From assembly GCF_019186785.1 (NCBI RefSeq), contig NZ_CP066557.1:124001-188000 (forward strand): 64,000 nucleotides of DNA, given 5' to 3'. This document shows positions 9,549-19,881 of this stretch, one piece after another (position 1 is the first letter of the stretch; each line of letters opens with the position of its first letter). Below the pieces are notes generated by a model, which was not told where the DNA came from, made no database searches, and saw only the letters and a program-made list of their open reading frames with translations. Source of the stretch: Neoehrlichia mikurensis. GTDB taxonomy: Bacteria > Pseudomonadota > Alphaproteobacteria > Rickettsiales > Anaplasmataceae. The position numbers were made by a program, and so were the translations under genes.

Positions 9549-9850
9549 CACCAATATAGTAAATTACTTCCAATAACGCATATTATATTTTTCTACATTA
9601 AACTACACACAAATAATTATTATCCTACAAATCTAAAAAATTTAACTAACTTCATAAAAAGTAATAACATGCAATTTAAACAATACTCTTAATACTATAA
9701 GTCGCACTGATAAAGAAAAATAAATATCTCACAATTTTCAACTACAAGATTATTTCAATATCATCCTTGATTTTTTATAAAAACATGATACGCTGTTACT
9801 ATTGCTTTTTCATGTTTGCATTCATGGCTTTATTGATATACTAAAAAGTA
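9530..9850 (-). pseudogene. Decayed partial copies of the phosphohexomutase gene 5' half
   Basis: Three blocks align by eye with the gene in the same orientation. 9530-9597 matches 9389-9458 (sharing taaattacttccaa-aac). 9600-9675 matches about 9345-9425 (ctacac-caaataat, then aa-tttaacta...). 9697-9850 matches 9078-9240 (sharing cact...ataaagaaaa, tcacaa-ttt, caactacaagattatt versus aactgcaagattatt, gctgttac, and tttgcattcat). Identity is roughly 65-75 percent with many indels, so no frame remains open. The order of blocks shows overlapping copies rather than one simple tandem duplication. This fills most of the gap before gdh. Confidence 0.6.
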
Positions 9851-10006
9851 TAATCTGATCATATGTTAATAAAAAGCTACCTTTTTATAAGAGAACACAA
9901 ACTATTGGAATATCAAAAAAAATAATTACATTGTGTTTTAAGTAGTATATAGTATTTTAATATCAATAATATATAATTAATTCCTAGGCTATTGAGATTA
10001 ACAACA

Positions 10007-13000
10007 ATGCGCAGCAACAATTATAGCTTTAATAATAAAGTAATTGACTCTATGTTATTATTACTAGAGCAAGATAACAGTAATTCGCATAATCTGTTAA
10101 AAAATTTTATAAAAAAGTTTTATAACTTTTCCTATAGTAGTGATGTTGAATTAAGTATTAATTTTTTACTGTATTCAGTTAAAGATTTATTTGATTTTAT
10201 AAAAGAAAGAGCAAAAAATGAAAGTAAAGTACGAATATTTAATATTAATAATAAAGATATAATTCAAGAAAACTTAACTATTATTGAAACAATTAATAAC
10301 AACATACCATTTATTATTGATTCAATTATTATAATACTAAAGAAATATAATTTATCAATATATCATTATACTAACGCTGTTTTAAATATTAAAAGAGAAA
10401 ATGATGTAATAGTAGATATATTAAAAACCCAATCTTGTGCAAATGATAAAACAAATGAATCAATTGCATATTTTATTGTTAATACAATTGATAAGAATAC
10501 TCAAGCAATACTAAAATCGGATATTAAAAAAACTCTTACAGCAGTACACCAATGTGTTCAAGATTGGCATTTGATGTTAGATCATATAAATGTCATACTT
10601 AATAACTTGAAAACAAATAATTCTCACCAGGAAATATGTCAATTTTTAAAGTGGATACAAAACGATAATTTCGTATTTTTAGGATATGAAGAATATGTTG
10701 CAAAAAATGAAAAATTAGTCATCACTAATTCTAGTAGTCTAGGATTGCAAAAGATTAATGCTACTTCTCAGCCAATCAAAAACATACCCGATTCCAAAAG
10801 TCACTTATATATTATACAATCCGATATTATATCTCATGTTCATAGACATGAATACATGATTTGCATTGGAATAAGAACATTTAGTAATACAGGAGTATTA
10901 TTAAAGGAAGAGTGTTTTTATGGTTTTTTCGCATCCGTTGTTTCTTTTCAAGATGCAATACATATACCAATAATACGAGAAAAAATACAAGCTGTTGAAC
11001 TTAAGTCAGGATTTATAAAAAAAGGGCATAATAATAAGGCATTAATTGCTATATTGCAAAGATTTTCTAGAGAGGAGCTATTTCAATTTTCTGAAGAAGA
11101 ATTATTTCAAATTTCAATGGGAATTTTATTTTTATCTAGCAATCCTAAAATAAAATTATTTATAAGAAGAGATATTAGTAACAATTTTATAAATTGTATT
11201 ATCTTTGTCCCTAAAAACTTTGCTAGTACAGAATCAGCAACAAAAATGAGTAATATTCTAGAAAATATGCTGCTAGGAAAAGTTGTTACTCAATACTACA
11301 GTATGTGTAATGAATCTGATTTAGTTAGATTACAATTTATGCTAAAAATCAGCGATAATCTTCCTAATGTTTCAGAACAGGAAATAGAAGTACAGCTTAT
11401 AGAATCAACAAAAAGATGGGAGGACAGGTTATATAATGTTTTATATAATAAATGCGGTTACGATTTTTCACAATATTTAAATGCATTTCCTGTAAGTTAT
11501 CAGGAATACTTTGATCCTGAAAGTGCATATCACGATATCATAAAAATTAACAAAGCACTTCAGCACAACACTAGCGAAGTAGATTTATACTTAGCAGAAA
11601 ATAATAATCACTATCAACTAAAAGTATATATTCCAGAACAAGAAAATCTAAAACTTTCAAAAGTATTAAATATTGTTAGAAAAATGGGCGTCAATATATT
11701 ATTACATTATAGTTATAATATTGCTATTCAAGGTAATTCTATATGTTTACACCATTTTATATTATCCAACACTAAAGAATCACTTAATTACAATAGTATT
11801 AAAAAGCAATTTGAAATTACACTGAAAAAGATTTTTTCTAAAGAGATAGAAAATGACCTCTTTAACAACTTAGTAATTTCAGCAAATTTAAATTGGAAAG
11901 AAGTACTACTTATAAGGTTATTAAGTAAATATTTAAAACAAATTTCATTTAGTTATAGTCAATCATATATACGCAAAATTCTTATAAAATATCCAGATAT
12001 AATATATCTATTTATTAGATTATTTGAAATAAGATTTGATCCAAATTTAAATACATTACGCAAAGAACATGAAGCTATAATACGGGAAAAAATCAAACAG
12101 CTTTTTACAAATGTAATTGATATTGTACATGATTACATCTTACAATGTATTTATTCTCTTATTTTAGCAGTGTTGCGTACAAATTACTATCAAGGAGATA
12201 AAAGTTATTTATCAATAAAAATAGATTCTAGTAAAGTTCCAAATATACCTTTACCATGTCCTTTTAGAGAAATTTATGTATATTCAAGCATGTTTGAAGC
12301 AATTCACTTGCGTGGGGGTAAAGTCGCTAGAGGAGGCATTAGATGGTCTGATAGAATAGAGGATTTTCGCACAGAAGTGCTAGGATTAATGAAAGCACAA
12401 ATGACAAAAAATTCTGTTATTGTACCCGTAGGCTCTAAAGGAGGTTTTATACTTAAAAACCCAGCAAAGGATAAACCTTTAATTGATTATGCAATTGAAT
12501 GCTATAAAAATTTTCTTCGTGGTATTTTAGATATTACTGATAATATCATCGATGATAAGTATATAACTCCAGATAATGTTATTAAATATGATGAATATGA
12601 TCCATATTTAGTAGTAGCAGCAGATAAAGGAACTGCATCTTTTTCTGATTATGCTAATCAAATTTCACAAGAATACAATTTCTGGCTAAGAGATGCATTT
12701 GCATCTGGAGGATCTATCGGCTTTGATCATAAAAAAATGGGCATTACAGCTAAAGGAGCTTGGATAGCAGCTAATAGACACTTTTGGATTATCGATAAAA
12801 ATATTCAAGAAGAAATATTTACGGTTATTGGAATCGGTGATATGTCTGGTGATGTTTTTGGTAATGGAATGTTATTATCAAATAAGATATGTTTATTAGG
12901 TGCATTTAATCATCTTCATATTTTCATCGACCCATCTCCTAATCCAGAAAAAAGTTTTTTAGAACGTCAACGTCTTTTCTCAATACCTGGTTCATCTTGG

Positions 13001-14794
13001 GAAGATTATAATAGAAGTATAATTTCAAAGGGTGGTGGTGTTTTTTGTAGAAAGTCAAAATCTATAACACTTACTCCTGAAATGAAAGAACGTTTCCATA
13101 TTAATAAAGATCAGAAAGAGATTTCACCTGATAATTTAATTACTTACTTGCTAAAAGCTCCTGTAGATATGATATGGAATGGAGGAATAGGTACATACAT
13201 TAAATCTTCAAAAGAAAGCAATGCTGTAGTGGCAGATAAAGCCAATGATAATCTACGAATCAATGGCTGTGATGTTAAAGCTTCAATGATTATTGAAGGT
13301 GGAAATTTAGGGTGCACACAACTTGGAAGAATAGAGTATTCTAATACAGGAGGAAGAATTAATACAGATTTTATAGATAATGCAGGTGGGGTTATTTGTT
13401 CAGATTTTGAAACTAATATTAAAATATGTTTAGAATTAGCTGTAAAAGATAAATTTATCTCTTTTGATAAGCGTAATATAATACTGGACAGTATAATAAG
13501 TGATATCCCAGCAATCGTATTAAACCATCACAATAAATTAGAAACAAAAGTTTTAATGTTAGAATGTATGCAATCTCAAGAAAGAATAGATCAACATCAT
13601 AAACTTTTGCAGCATTTAGAAAAAATCAAAATGCTTGATCGTAATATAGAATTCTTACCTAGTGATGAAGAAATTACAAAAATGAGCTCTGAAAAGCGAG
13701 GATTTAATGCTCCTCAAATTGCAGTTTTGATAGCTTATACTAGAATGTGCATTAAAAATGAAATCATGTCATCTGATTTACTTCAGCACTCTACAAATTT
13801 TATTAATTTATATGAATCTCAATATCTGCTATCATATTTTCCACCATATATAAGAAACAATTTTGAAAAATACATCAAACAACATACACTTAAAAAGGAA
13901 ATATTAGCAACTTGCATCTCTAATGATATTGTAAATAGAATGGGATGTGTATTTGTTCATCACATTGAAAGTATGGGTATTACAGTTGATAATGTTATAA
14001 GGGTATATATAATTATTACATATATATATAATATAAGTGAAATATGGGATGAATTAGATAAAATAGACAGTAATATTTCAATAGATTCTTATGTTACAAT
14101 TGTTCGAGAAGTTCAAAAATTTATAGGACAGGCTACTTTTTGGTTCTTTAGAAATTTACATAAATTTGTAGATATTGAAAAAAAATTAGATGATTTATCA
14201 TCGAAAATTGTACTATTAGAAAAAAACATGACAGATATTATTTGCAGTAAATTAAAAACAAAAGACAGCAATACATTGTATAACAATATACCTCAAGAAA
14301 ATGGTATAAACCCTAAAGTAATAAAAAAAATTAATAACCTAAAATTCTTAATTTCTGGCTTAGATATAATTTATCTAGCAGAAAATACCAATATACCTAT
14401 TGTTATAGTTGGTAAAATATACTTTCATCTCAAATCTGTATTAAATTTTAATCGTATACGTGAGCTTGCATTACAAATGGATTCAAGTTCTTCTTATTGG
14501 CAACGTATAGCAATCAGAAATCTACTAGATGACTTAAGTGATTATCAATCTATTATCACAGGAAATATTATAAAACATATAGAACCATTAATAATAAATA
14601 ACAATAATCAAAGTAATACTGAAGTTATAGTTAATAATTCTATTACATCATGGTGTGTTCAGCACCAAAGCCAACTTAATAGATATTATAGCTTTCTCAA
14701 TGAAATTAATACAACACAACTTGAATTAAGTAAGCTTATGCTTATAATAAAGTCCCTAAGTGTTTTTACTTTAGAGAAAGATTATAATGTTTAG
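10007..14794 (+). CDS. gdh: NAD-specific glutamate dehydrogenase, large (about 180 kDa) type
   Basis: Oxidises glutamate to 2-oxoglutarate and ammonia, feeding the TCA cycle; Ehrlichia use glutamine, glutamate and proline as main carbon sources (established knowledge). Nearly 1600 residues, the length typical of the L-GDH180 family. The N-terminal third carries the regulatory region; the catalytic core holds GGKVARGGIRWSDR, IVPVGSKGGF, a PVDMIWNGGIGTY block and IIEGGNLG. I start at ATG 10007; a TTG five codons earlier (9992) is an alternative. The end overlaps the TatA/B-like gene by 8 bp, which suggests one transcript gdh-tat-pleD remnant. Confidence 0.95.
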   Translation: MRSNNYSFNNKVIDSMLLLLEQDNSNSHNLLKNFIKKFYNFSYSSDVELSINFLLYSVKDLFDFIKERAKNESKVRIFNINNKDIIQENLTIIETINNNIPFIIDSIIIILKKYNLSIYHYTNAVLNIKRENDVIVDILKTQSCANDKTNESIAYFIVNTIDKNTQAILKSDIKKTLTAVHQCVQDWHLMLDHINVILNNLKTNNSHQEICQFLKWIQNDNFVFLGYEEYVAKNEKLVITNSSSLGLQKINATSQPIKNIPDSKSHLYIIQSDIISHVHRHEYMICIGIRTFSNTGVLLKEECFYGFFASVVSFQDAIHIPIIREKIQAVELKSGFIKKGHNNKALIAILQRFSREELFQFSEEELFQISMGILFLSSNPKIKLFIRRDISNNFINCIIFVPKNFASTESATKMSNILENMLLGKVVTQYYSMCNESDLVRLQFMLKISDNLPNVSEQEIEVQLIESTKRWEDRLYNVLYNKCGYDFSQYLNAFPVSYQEYFDPESAYHDIIKINKALQHNTSEVDLYLAENNNHYQLKVYIPEQENLKLSKVLNIVRKMGVNILLHYSYNIAIQGNSICLHHFILSNTKESLNYNSIKKQFEITLKKIFSKEIENDLFNNLVISANLNWKEVLLIRLLSKYLKQISFSYSQSYIRKILIKYPDIIYLFIRLFEIRFDPNLNTLRKEHEAIIREKIKQLFTNVIDIVHDYILQCIYSLILAVLRTNYYQGDKSYLSIKIDSSKVPNIPLPCPFREIYVYSSMFEAIHLRGGKVARGGIRWSDRIEDFRTEVLGLMKAQMTKNSVIVPVGSKGGFILKNPAKDKPLIDYAIECYKNFLRGILDITDNIIDDKYITPDNVIKYDEYDPYLVVAADKGTASFSDYANQISQEYNFWLRDAFASGGSIGFDHKKMGITAKGAWIAANRHFWIIDKNIQEEIFTVIGIGDMSGDVFGNGMLLSNKICLLGAFNHLHIFIDPSPNPEKSFLERQRLFSIPGSSWEDYNRSIISKGGGVFCRKSKSITLTPEMKERFHINKDQKEISPDNLITYLLKAPVDMIWNGGIGTYIKSSKESNAVVADKANDNLRINGCDVKASMIIEGGNLGCTQLGRIEYSNTGGRINTDFIDNAGGVICSDFETNIKICLELAVKDKFISFDKRNIILDSIISDIPAIVLNHHNKLETKVLMLECMQSQERIDQHHKLLQHLEKIKMLDRNIEFLPSDEEITKMSSEKRGFNAPQIAVLIAYTRMCIKNEIMSSDLLQHSTNFINLYESQYLLSYFPPYIRNNFEKYIKQHTLKKEILATCISNDIVNRMGCVFVHHIESMGITVDNVIRVYIIITYIYNISEIWDELDKIDSNISIDSYVTIVREVQKFIGQATFWFFRNLHKFVDIEKKLDDLSSKIVLLEKNMTDIICSKLKTKDSNTLYNNIPQENGINPKVIKKINNLKFLISGLDIIYLAENTNIPIVIVGKIYFHLKSVLNFNRIRELALQMDSSSSYWQRIAIRNLLDDLSDYQSIITGNIIKHIEPLIINNNNQSNTEVIVNNSITSWCVQHQSQLNRYYSFLNEINTTQLELSKLMLIIKSLSVFTLEKDYNV

Positions 14795-15098
14795 CATTGG
14801 ATTATCAGAAATAATAGTCATTATTGTAGTAGGATGCTTAATGCTTGATCCTAAGAAATTACCTCACGTAATTAAAGATATACAAACATTATACAAAAAA
14901 ATTTTCATTATAAGACAAGAGCTAATAAATACAGCCAAAAGTATTAATATATGCGACATAGATGACAACGAAGAAGAAAATGTTATTAAAAAAAAAATAA
15001 TTGGCAATGACGGAAATGTGTATGAAGCATATGAAATAAAAAATCTAATCAATAACAAAGAAGCAAAAAGCTATGACAGCAAGAATACTAATAGTTGA
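14787..15098 (+). CDS. TatA/TatB-like Sec-independent translocase component
   Basis: 103 residues with the Tat layout: MFSIGLSEIIVIIVVGCLML forms one N-terminal membrane helix, followed by the hinge DPKKLP and an amphipathic helix (VIKDIQTLYKKIF), then a charged tail. TatA/B proteins form the pore and receptor for folded proteins with twin-arginine signals. The MFxIGxSE start and single-copy, longer tail lean towards TatB. The gene begins inside the end of gdh (8-bp overlap) and overlaps the pleD remnant by 26 bp (15073-15098), so the three are likely cotranscribed. No other tat gene is in the window. Confidence 0.8.
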   Translation: MFSIGLSEIIVIIVVGCLMLDPKKLPHVIKDIQTLYKKIFIIRQELINTAKSINICDIDDNEEENVIKKKIIGNDGNVYEAYEIKNLINNKEAKSYDSKNTNS

Positions 15099-15582
15099 TG
15101 ATTTAATAGCAAATATCAAATTATTACAAGCAAAGTTAACACAAGAGTATTACGATGTAATTGTTGCAATGAGTGGAGCAGAAGCAATAAATGTTGCTAA
15201 AAAAAAACATCCAGATTTGATACTTCTTGATGTGATGATGCCAGATATGGATGGATATGAAACATGTAAAAAATTAAAAGCTGATCCTTCAATAACATAT
15301 ATTCCTATTGTCATGATTACAGCACTTGATAATACATCTGAAAATAAGGTAAATGGTATTAATGCCGGAGCTGATGACTTCCTTACAAAACCAATTAATG
15401 ATTTAGCATTATTTGCTAGAATTAGATCATTAACAAGATTTAAAGTACTTGTAGATGAACTTAGATTAAGAGGGAAAACTAGTACTGAAATTAATGCATT
15501 AGACAATAATATCATGCATTATGCCAATCAGATTGCTAATGGGAAAATTTTAATCATAGATGGCATCTTGACAATAACGTAG
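15073..15582 (+). CDS. pleD: Truncated PleD: receiver domain only, diguanylate cyclase lost
   Basis: Residues 1-120 are a complete response-regulator receiver: acidic pair Asp9/Asp10, phospho-acceptor Asp53 in LLDVMMPDMDG, Thr83 and Lys106. Residues 121-150 are the PleD linker, and GKILIIDG begins a second receiver, but the frame ends after 169 residues. Ehrlichia and Anaplasma PleD normally runs REC-REC-GGDEF, about 450-460 residues (family knowledge), and makes c-di-GMP. Here the second receiver and the cyclase are deleted; a GGDEF-start remnant follows at once in another frame. The stub could still be phosphorylated, but it cannot make c-di-GMP. Overlaps the Tat-like gene. Confidence 0.8.
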   Translation: MTARILIVDDLIANIKLLQAKLTQEYYDVIVAMSGAEAINVAKKKHPDLILLDVMMPDMDGYETCKKLKADPSITYIPIVMITALDNTSENKVNGINAGADDFLTKPINDLALFARIRSLTRFKVLVDELRLRGKTSTEINALDNNIMHYANQIANGKILIIDGILTIT

Positions 15583-15656
15583 CAATGTCCATTATTGATC
15601 CTCTTACAGGATTTTTTACGACAGAGATCTCTTTAATCTCCTTCCCTACTACATGA
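15583..15656 (+). pseudogene. Remnant of the PleD GGDEF domain start
   Basis: Directly after the truncated pleD stop, a different frame reads DNNVAMSIIDPLTGFF, which is the conserved entrance to a GGDEF domain (xALxDPLTGLxNRR). It then drifts and stops at 15654-15656. The GG(D/E)EF signature itself is absent. This shows that an internal deletion, not a simple nonsense change, ended pleD. Confidence 0.75.
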
Positions 15657-16162
15657 TATATAAAATAATTTTATAATAAATTAATAAATATTTCGGATTT
15701 TAAATCAACAAATTAAGTAAAATGCCCATAAAAAATTTTTTATTATTAATAAAAATTATATACTTTTAACAAACTATATAATATCAATGCTTTACAAAAT
15801 ACAATTACTACAATTCATTATAGATTTACCTATATTATAAAAATAATATTTTTTTAATCTATATAATGCTATAAGTAATAAATGTATCTTTCATAGTAAA
15901 TAAATTTATCAGTAAAAATAAACATATAGTAAAATTATATTACAAATCACAAGTTATTTGTAATTTCATAAAATATATCATGATCAATTTATCAAAAAAA
16001 CCTAACTAATATAACATTTACTATTAAATCTTAATTAATATCATTTTTAATAAAAATTCATTATAACAATATTTCCATAATAGAATACTTATAAGTAATA
16101 ATTGCAATCAACGTAATATTTTTTATAATAGAAATGTAAAAAATACATTTAGGTATACAAGA
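15657..16162. other. Non-coding gap before psd
   Basis: 506 bp of very AT-rich DNA. The only feature I can support is the predicted psd promoter at its right end. Confidence 0.5.
16102..16129 (+). promoter_or_regulatory. Predicted promoter of psd-pssA
   Basis: -35 TTGCAA (16102-16107), a 16-bp spacer and -10 TATAAT (16124-16129), 33 bp before the psd ATG. Confidence 0.4.
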
Positions 16163-16846
16163 ATGCACATTAATTTAATTCCTAACATTAATAAGGAAGG
16201 ATATATGTTTATTATAATCTCTTTTTTCCTATCGTGTGCTGGGTTTTCTATTTCTTGTGGACTAGGTATGGTATTTTTATTTATAACATTACTGTGTATA
16301 TATTTTTTTCGTGATCCTGTACGTGTTGTTCCACAAAATAATAAATATGTTGTTAGTCCTGGAGATGGGACAATTTTAAAAATAAAGCAGGTTATCTCCC
16401 CTATAGATAAATCAACTGTTACTTGTATAAGTATATTTTTAAATGCTTTAAATGTACATGTTAATAGAATTCCTGTGTCTGGAACTATTCAATCAAAAGA
16501 ATATAAAGCTGGAAGATTTATCTCAGCAACATTTGACAAATCAAGCGAAGAAAACGAAAGGCAAAGACTTGTCATCAAATCTACAGTAAATGATTATATA
16601 GTAATTGTTGAACAGATTGCAGGATTAATAGCGCGTCGCATAGTATGTAATGTACAAGAAAATCAAGAAGTGCTATTAGGAGAAAGGTTTGGTATAATAA
16701 AATTTGGCAGTCGTGTCAATCTATATTTACCCTCTGATATCATGACACTTGTCACCGAAGGTCAGACAGTTACAGGAGGAGAAACTATAATTGCTGATCT
16801 TACAAAAGAATTATCAACTTATGATACTACTTTCAAGTACATTTAA
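16163..16846 (+). CDS. psd: Phosphatidylserine decarboxylase (short, PSD-A type)
   Basis: Converts phosphatidylserine to phosphatidylethanolamine at the inner membrane. The 227-residue form with an N-terminal hydrophobic pair (residues about 17-50) is usual in alphaproteobacteria. The self-cleavage site that gives the pyruvoyl group is seen as [11 protein letters not shown] near the C-terminus, with Ser183 as the expected pyruvoyl residue. HVNRIPVSG is another conserved block. The end overlaps the long frame of pssA, whose likely ATG starts 14 bp after psd stops, so psd-pssA form an operon for phosphatidylethanolamine synthesis. Confidence 0.95.
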   Translation: MHINLIPNINKEGYMFIIISFFLSCAGFSISCGLGMVFLFITLLCIYFFRDPVRVVPQNNKYVVSPGDGTILKIKQVISPIDKSTVTCISIFLNALNVHVNRIPVSGTIQSKEYKAGRFISATFDKSSEENERQRLVIKSTVNDYIVIVEQIAGLIARRIVCNVQENQEVLLGERFGIIKFGSRVNLYLPSDIMTLVTEGQTVTGGETIIADLTKELSTYDTTFKYI

Positions 16847-16859
16847 ATATTTGGTTGTT

Positions 16860-17621
16860 ATGTATAACGACAAAAGCAATAAATCTTATCCAATTGCTAA
16901 ATTATTTCCTAATCTTATAACTTTATTAGGATTATGCGCAGGATTGACATCCATAAAATTCACTTTTATTGGAAAATGGGAATTTGCTGTTACTTTTGTT
17001 ATTGTTGCAGCAATTATAGATGGTATGGATGGCAGAATTGCACGATTTCTCAAATCTACTAGTGGATTTGGAGCACAATTAGACTCTTTTGCAGATTTTC
17101 TCAATTTTGGAATAGCTCCAGCTTTTTTATTATATTTTTGGCTACTGAGACAAATTAAAGTCATAGGATGGATGCTAGTCATGATGTTCATCATATGCAT
17201 GTCTATTAGACTTGCAAGATTTAATGTTTCATTATACGAAGAAAATAAGATTGACTGGCATAAGTTTTTTTTTGTAGGTGTACCTGCTCCTATAGGAGCA
17301 ATACTTTCATTAATACCAACAATGCTTTCCTTTAATAATAGTAATCATTGGCTTATAGAAAATATGCTTAACAAAAATGTAATTGCTATATATTTTATGG
17401 TTATTGCTTTTTGTTTAGTAAGCAACATTCCAACTTTTTCCGCAAAACATTGCTATATACCAAGGAATTTATCATACATTTTCATCCTATTTCTAGGGGT
17501 ATTTATTATATTATCCATCACAAATCCCTGGATTACTTTTCCGGTTTCAGGATTAATTTACGTATTATCTATTCCATGTAGTAGTATATTTTATATGTAC
17601 ATATCTTATAAAAAACGTTAA
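16860..17621 (+). CDS. pssA: CDP-diacylglycerol-serine O-phosphatidyltransferase
   Basis: Makes phosphatidylserine from CDP-diacylglycerol and serine, the substrate of the psd product next door. The CDP-alcohol phosphotransferase signature is complete: DGMDGRIARFL then GFGAQLDSFAD (DGx2ARx8Gx3Dx3D). About six to eight membrane helices fill the rest. The frame is open from 16791, but I start at ATG 16860 (MYNDKSNK), because the upstream part overlaps psd and reads [11 protein letters not shown], which is unlike the family. Product 253 residues. Confidence 0.93.
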   Translation: MYNDKSNKSYPIAKLFPNLITLLGLCAGLTSIKFTFIGKWEFAVTFVIVAAIIDGMDGRIARFLKSTSGFGAQLDSFADFLNFGIAPAFLLYFWLLRQIKVIGWMLVMMFIICMSIRLARFNVSLYEENKIDWHKFFFVGVPAPIGAILSLIPTMLSFNNSNHWLIENMLNKNVIAIYFMVIAFCLVSNIPTFSAKHCYIPRNLSYIFILFLGVFIILSITNPWITFPVSGLIYVLSIPCSSIFYMYISYKKR

Positions 17622-18151
17622 TATGTTACATAATTATAAGTAATAGGCTACCCCTATTCATAAAATTAAAAAGCAAATGTATCCATTATTGTATATAAAT
17701 GTGTATAGAATAATTGCATAGCAACACATTGCTATTTTATAAAAACATTTAAGTTATTCAATGAAATTTACTTGGCAATTAAAAAAATAAATCATTAATA
17801 ATATATCCTGAATCATTTATATAAAAATATATTAATAATCCTACTGCACTACCAGTAAGTAAGTCATTTACATATATTTTAACAAATCTTCATTAAAAAA
17901 ATTTATTATACAACATAAAATTCACACTTGTATCAGCTTCATTGCATTAATCATAATTAAAAAATGATATTAAATTATTATAAATAAACTCTAATGTGGT
18001 ATAGTATTATAAATGTTTTCAAGATTAAAGAAAATGGTACTAATTTTTTATAAAATATGAAAAATTATTTAATAATACATTATTGCTCTCAAAAATTTTA
18101 TATGTTAAAATAGCTTTTATCTAAGCTTTATCAAAAAAATTAATTAGTATT
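17622..18151. other. Non-coding gap before yidC
   Basis: 530 bp without a convincing open frame. A predicted promoter for yidC is at 18083-18111. Nothing else recognised. Confidence 0.5.
18083..18111 (+). promoter_or_regulatory. Predicted promoter of yidC-ribH-nusB
   Basis: -35 TTGCTC (18083-18088), a 17-bp spacer and -10 TAAAAT (18106-18111), 40 bp before the yidC ATG. The -35 is only a partial match. Confidence 0.35.
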
Positions 18152-19870
18152 ATGTCTGATATTCGTAATCTTATATTAGCAGTTGTTATATCTATTATAC
18201 TTGTAATGGGATGGCGCTTAATATATGAAAAGTTTTTTACAGAGCACAACATACATAAAAGTACTAATGCAGATTCCATGATTCCAGAAGTTGATAATGA
18301 GCTTTTTGAGTATAAAACAAAAAGTGAAATCATAAGTCAAAGTTCACGCATTAAAATATCTAATGAAGAAATAAATGGTTCCATTTCAGTCAAGGGTGGA
18401 ATAATAGACGATATCACATTAAAAAATTATCATACAAATACAGACAAAAAATCCAATGGAATAACTTTATTATCTCCTCAAGGAACAGAAAAGGCATATT
18501 TGGTTGAATTCGGATGGATAGATCCAAGTAACACAATAAAATTACCCGATAAAAACACTACATGGAAATATAATAATAATGAACTCACAAGCAATAATTT
18601 TATTAATTTATACTGGGATAATACACAAGGTATTGTGTTTAAATTAAAAATTCATTTAGATAATTATTATATGTTCAAAGTAGAACAAATTATTGAAAAT
18701 AATACAGACTCAGCAGTGAATTTGATTCCTTATGGACGTATAAATAGGTTGCGTAATTCTAATGATCAATCACATTGGATATCGCATGAAGGTGCTGTAG
18801 GTGGTTTTGGAAATGTGTTAAAAGAATGGACTTACAAAGATATGATAAATAAAGAAAGTATTAAGTATGTTCCTGAACCTTCACATAAAGAAAATTCTTG
18901 GATTGGATTATCTGATAAGTATTGGTTTGTAGCTTTAATTCCAACTAACATTGGCAATAGTAAAGTCACTTTTCATGCAAAACATGCAGTTTATAATCAA
19001 GGACATTATTTTCAAACAGATTTTAGTAGATCGTACCAAAAAACATTGCCTCATTCCTCTTCTCATATATCAAGTTACTTATTCGTTGGTTCAAAGAAAC
19101 TAAATATACTTGATAAATACAAAGATACACTCAACATACCTTTATTTGATAAAGCCGTAGATTTTGGCATTCTATACTTTATAACCAAGCCTGTATTTTT
19201 ATTGCTTGAATACTTTCATAAAATAATAGGGAATTTTGGATTATCAATACTTATGTTAACTATTTTAATAAAGCTAGCAATGTTACCGTTATCGAATAAA
19301 TCTTATATTTCCATGTTTAAGCTCAAGCAAATTCAACCACAAATTTTAAAAATTAAGGAATTATATAAAAATGACACCTTAAAAACAAATAAAGAAATTG
19401 CTTTATTATTTAAAAAACATAACGTGAGCCCTATTTCAGGATTTTTACCAATATTAATACAAATTCCTGTATTTTTTGCATTATATAAAGTTTTATTTAT
19501 AACAATAGAAATGAGACATGCACCCTTTTTTTTATGGATAAAAGATTTATCAAGTGCTGATACAGCAAATATATTAACTTTATTTGGAATGATAAAATTT
19601 ACTCCACCAATATGCATTGGTATATTGCCAGTAATTTTAGGAATCACTATGGTAATACAACAAAAAATTAGCGATCATTCCTATGATAAGGCACATTATA
19701 ATATAATGAAGTATTTACCCTATATATTTATATTTATTTTTTCTTCTTTTCCAGCTGGATTAATAATTTACTGGATATGTAGTAATACTATTACTATTTT
19801 GCAACAATTAGTAATAAAGCATTTTATACTAAAAAAATCTCAATATGCTACAAAAATTACTATAGAATAA
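18152..19870 (+). CDS. yidC: Membrane protein insertase YidC/Oxa1
   Basis: Inserts and folds inner-membrane proteins, alone or with SecYEG. The 572-residue protein has the Gram-negative layout: an N-terminal anchor (NLILAVVISIILVMGWRL), a large periplasmic beta-sandwich domain of about 300 residues, and the conserved Oxa1 core from about residue 340 with NFGLSILMLTILIKLAMLPL, the cytoplasmic helical hairpin, PVFFALYKVL and FPAGLIIYWICSN. It starts a tight same-strand cluster yidC-ribH-nusB-uvrA, with gaps of 11, 5 and 22 bp. Confidence 0.96.
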   Translation: MSDIRNLILAVVISIILVMGWRLIYEKFFTEHNIHKSTNADSMIPEVDNELFEYKTKSEIISQSSRIKISNEEINGSISVKGGIIDDITLKNYHTNTDKKSNGITLLSPQGTEKAYLVEFGWIDPSNTIKLPDKNTTWKYNNNELTSNNFINLYWDNTQGIVFKLKIHLDNYYMFKVEQIIENNTDSAVNLIPYGRINRLRNSNDQSHWISHEGAVGGFGNVLKEWTYKDMINKESIKYVPEPSHKENSWIGLSDKYWFVALIPTNIGNSKVTFHAKHAVYNQGHYFQTDFSRSYQKTLPHSSSHISSYLFVGSKKLNILDKYKDTLNIPLFDKAVDFGILYFITKPVFLLLEYFHKIIGNFGLSILMLTILIKLAMLPLSNKSYISMFKLKQIQPQILKIKELYKNDTLKTNKEIALLFKKHNVSPISGFLPILIQIPVFFALYKVLFITIEMRHAPFFLWIKDLSSADTANILTLFGMIKFTPPICIGILPVILGITMVIQQKISDHSYDKAHYNIMKYLPYIFIFIFSSFPAGLIIYWICSNTITILQQLVIKHFILKKSQYATKITIE

Positions 19871-19881
19871 TAGGATAAGAT

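Noticed and set aside
9501-9692. Plus-strand 63-codon frame
   Set aside because: It is built from the 25-bp repeat and from antisense of decayed phosphohexomutase copies; low-complexity translation.
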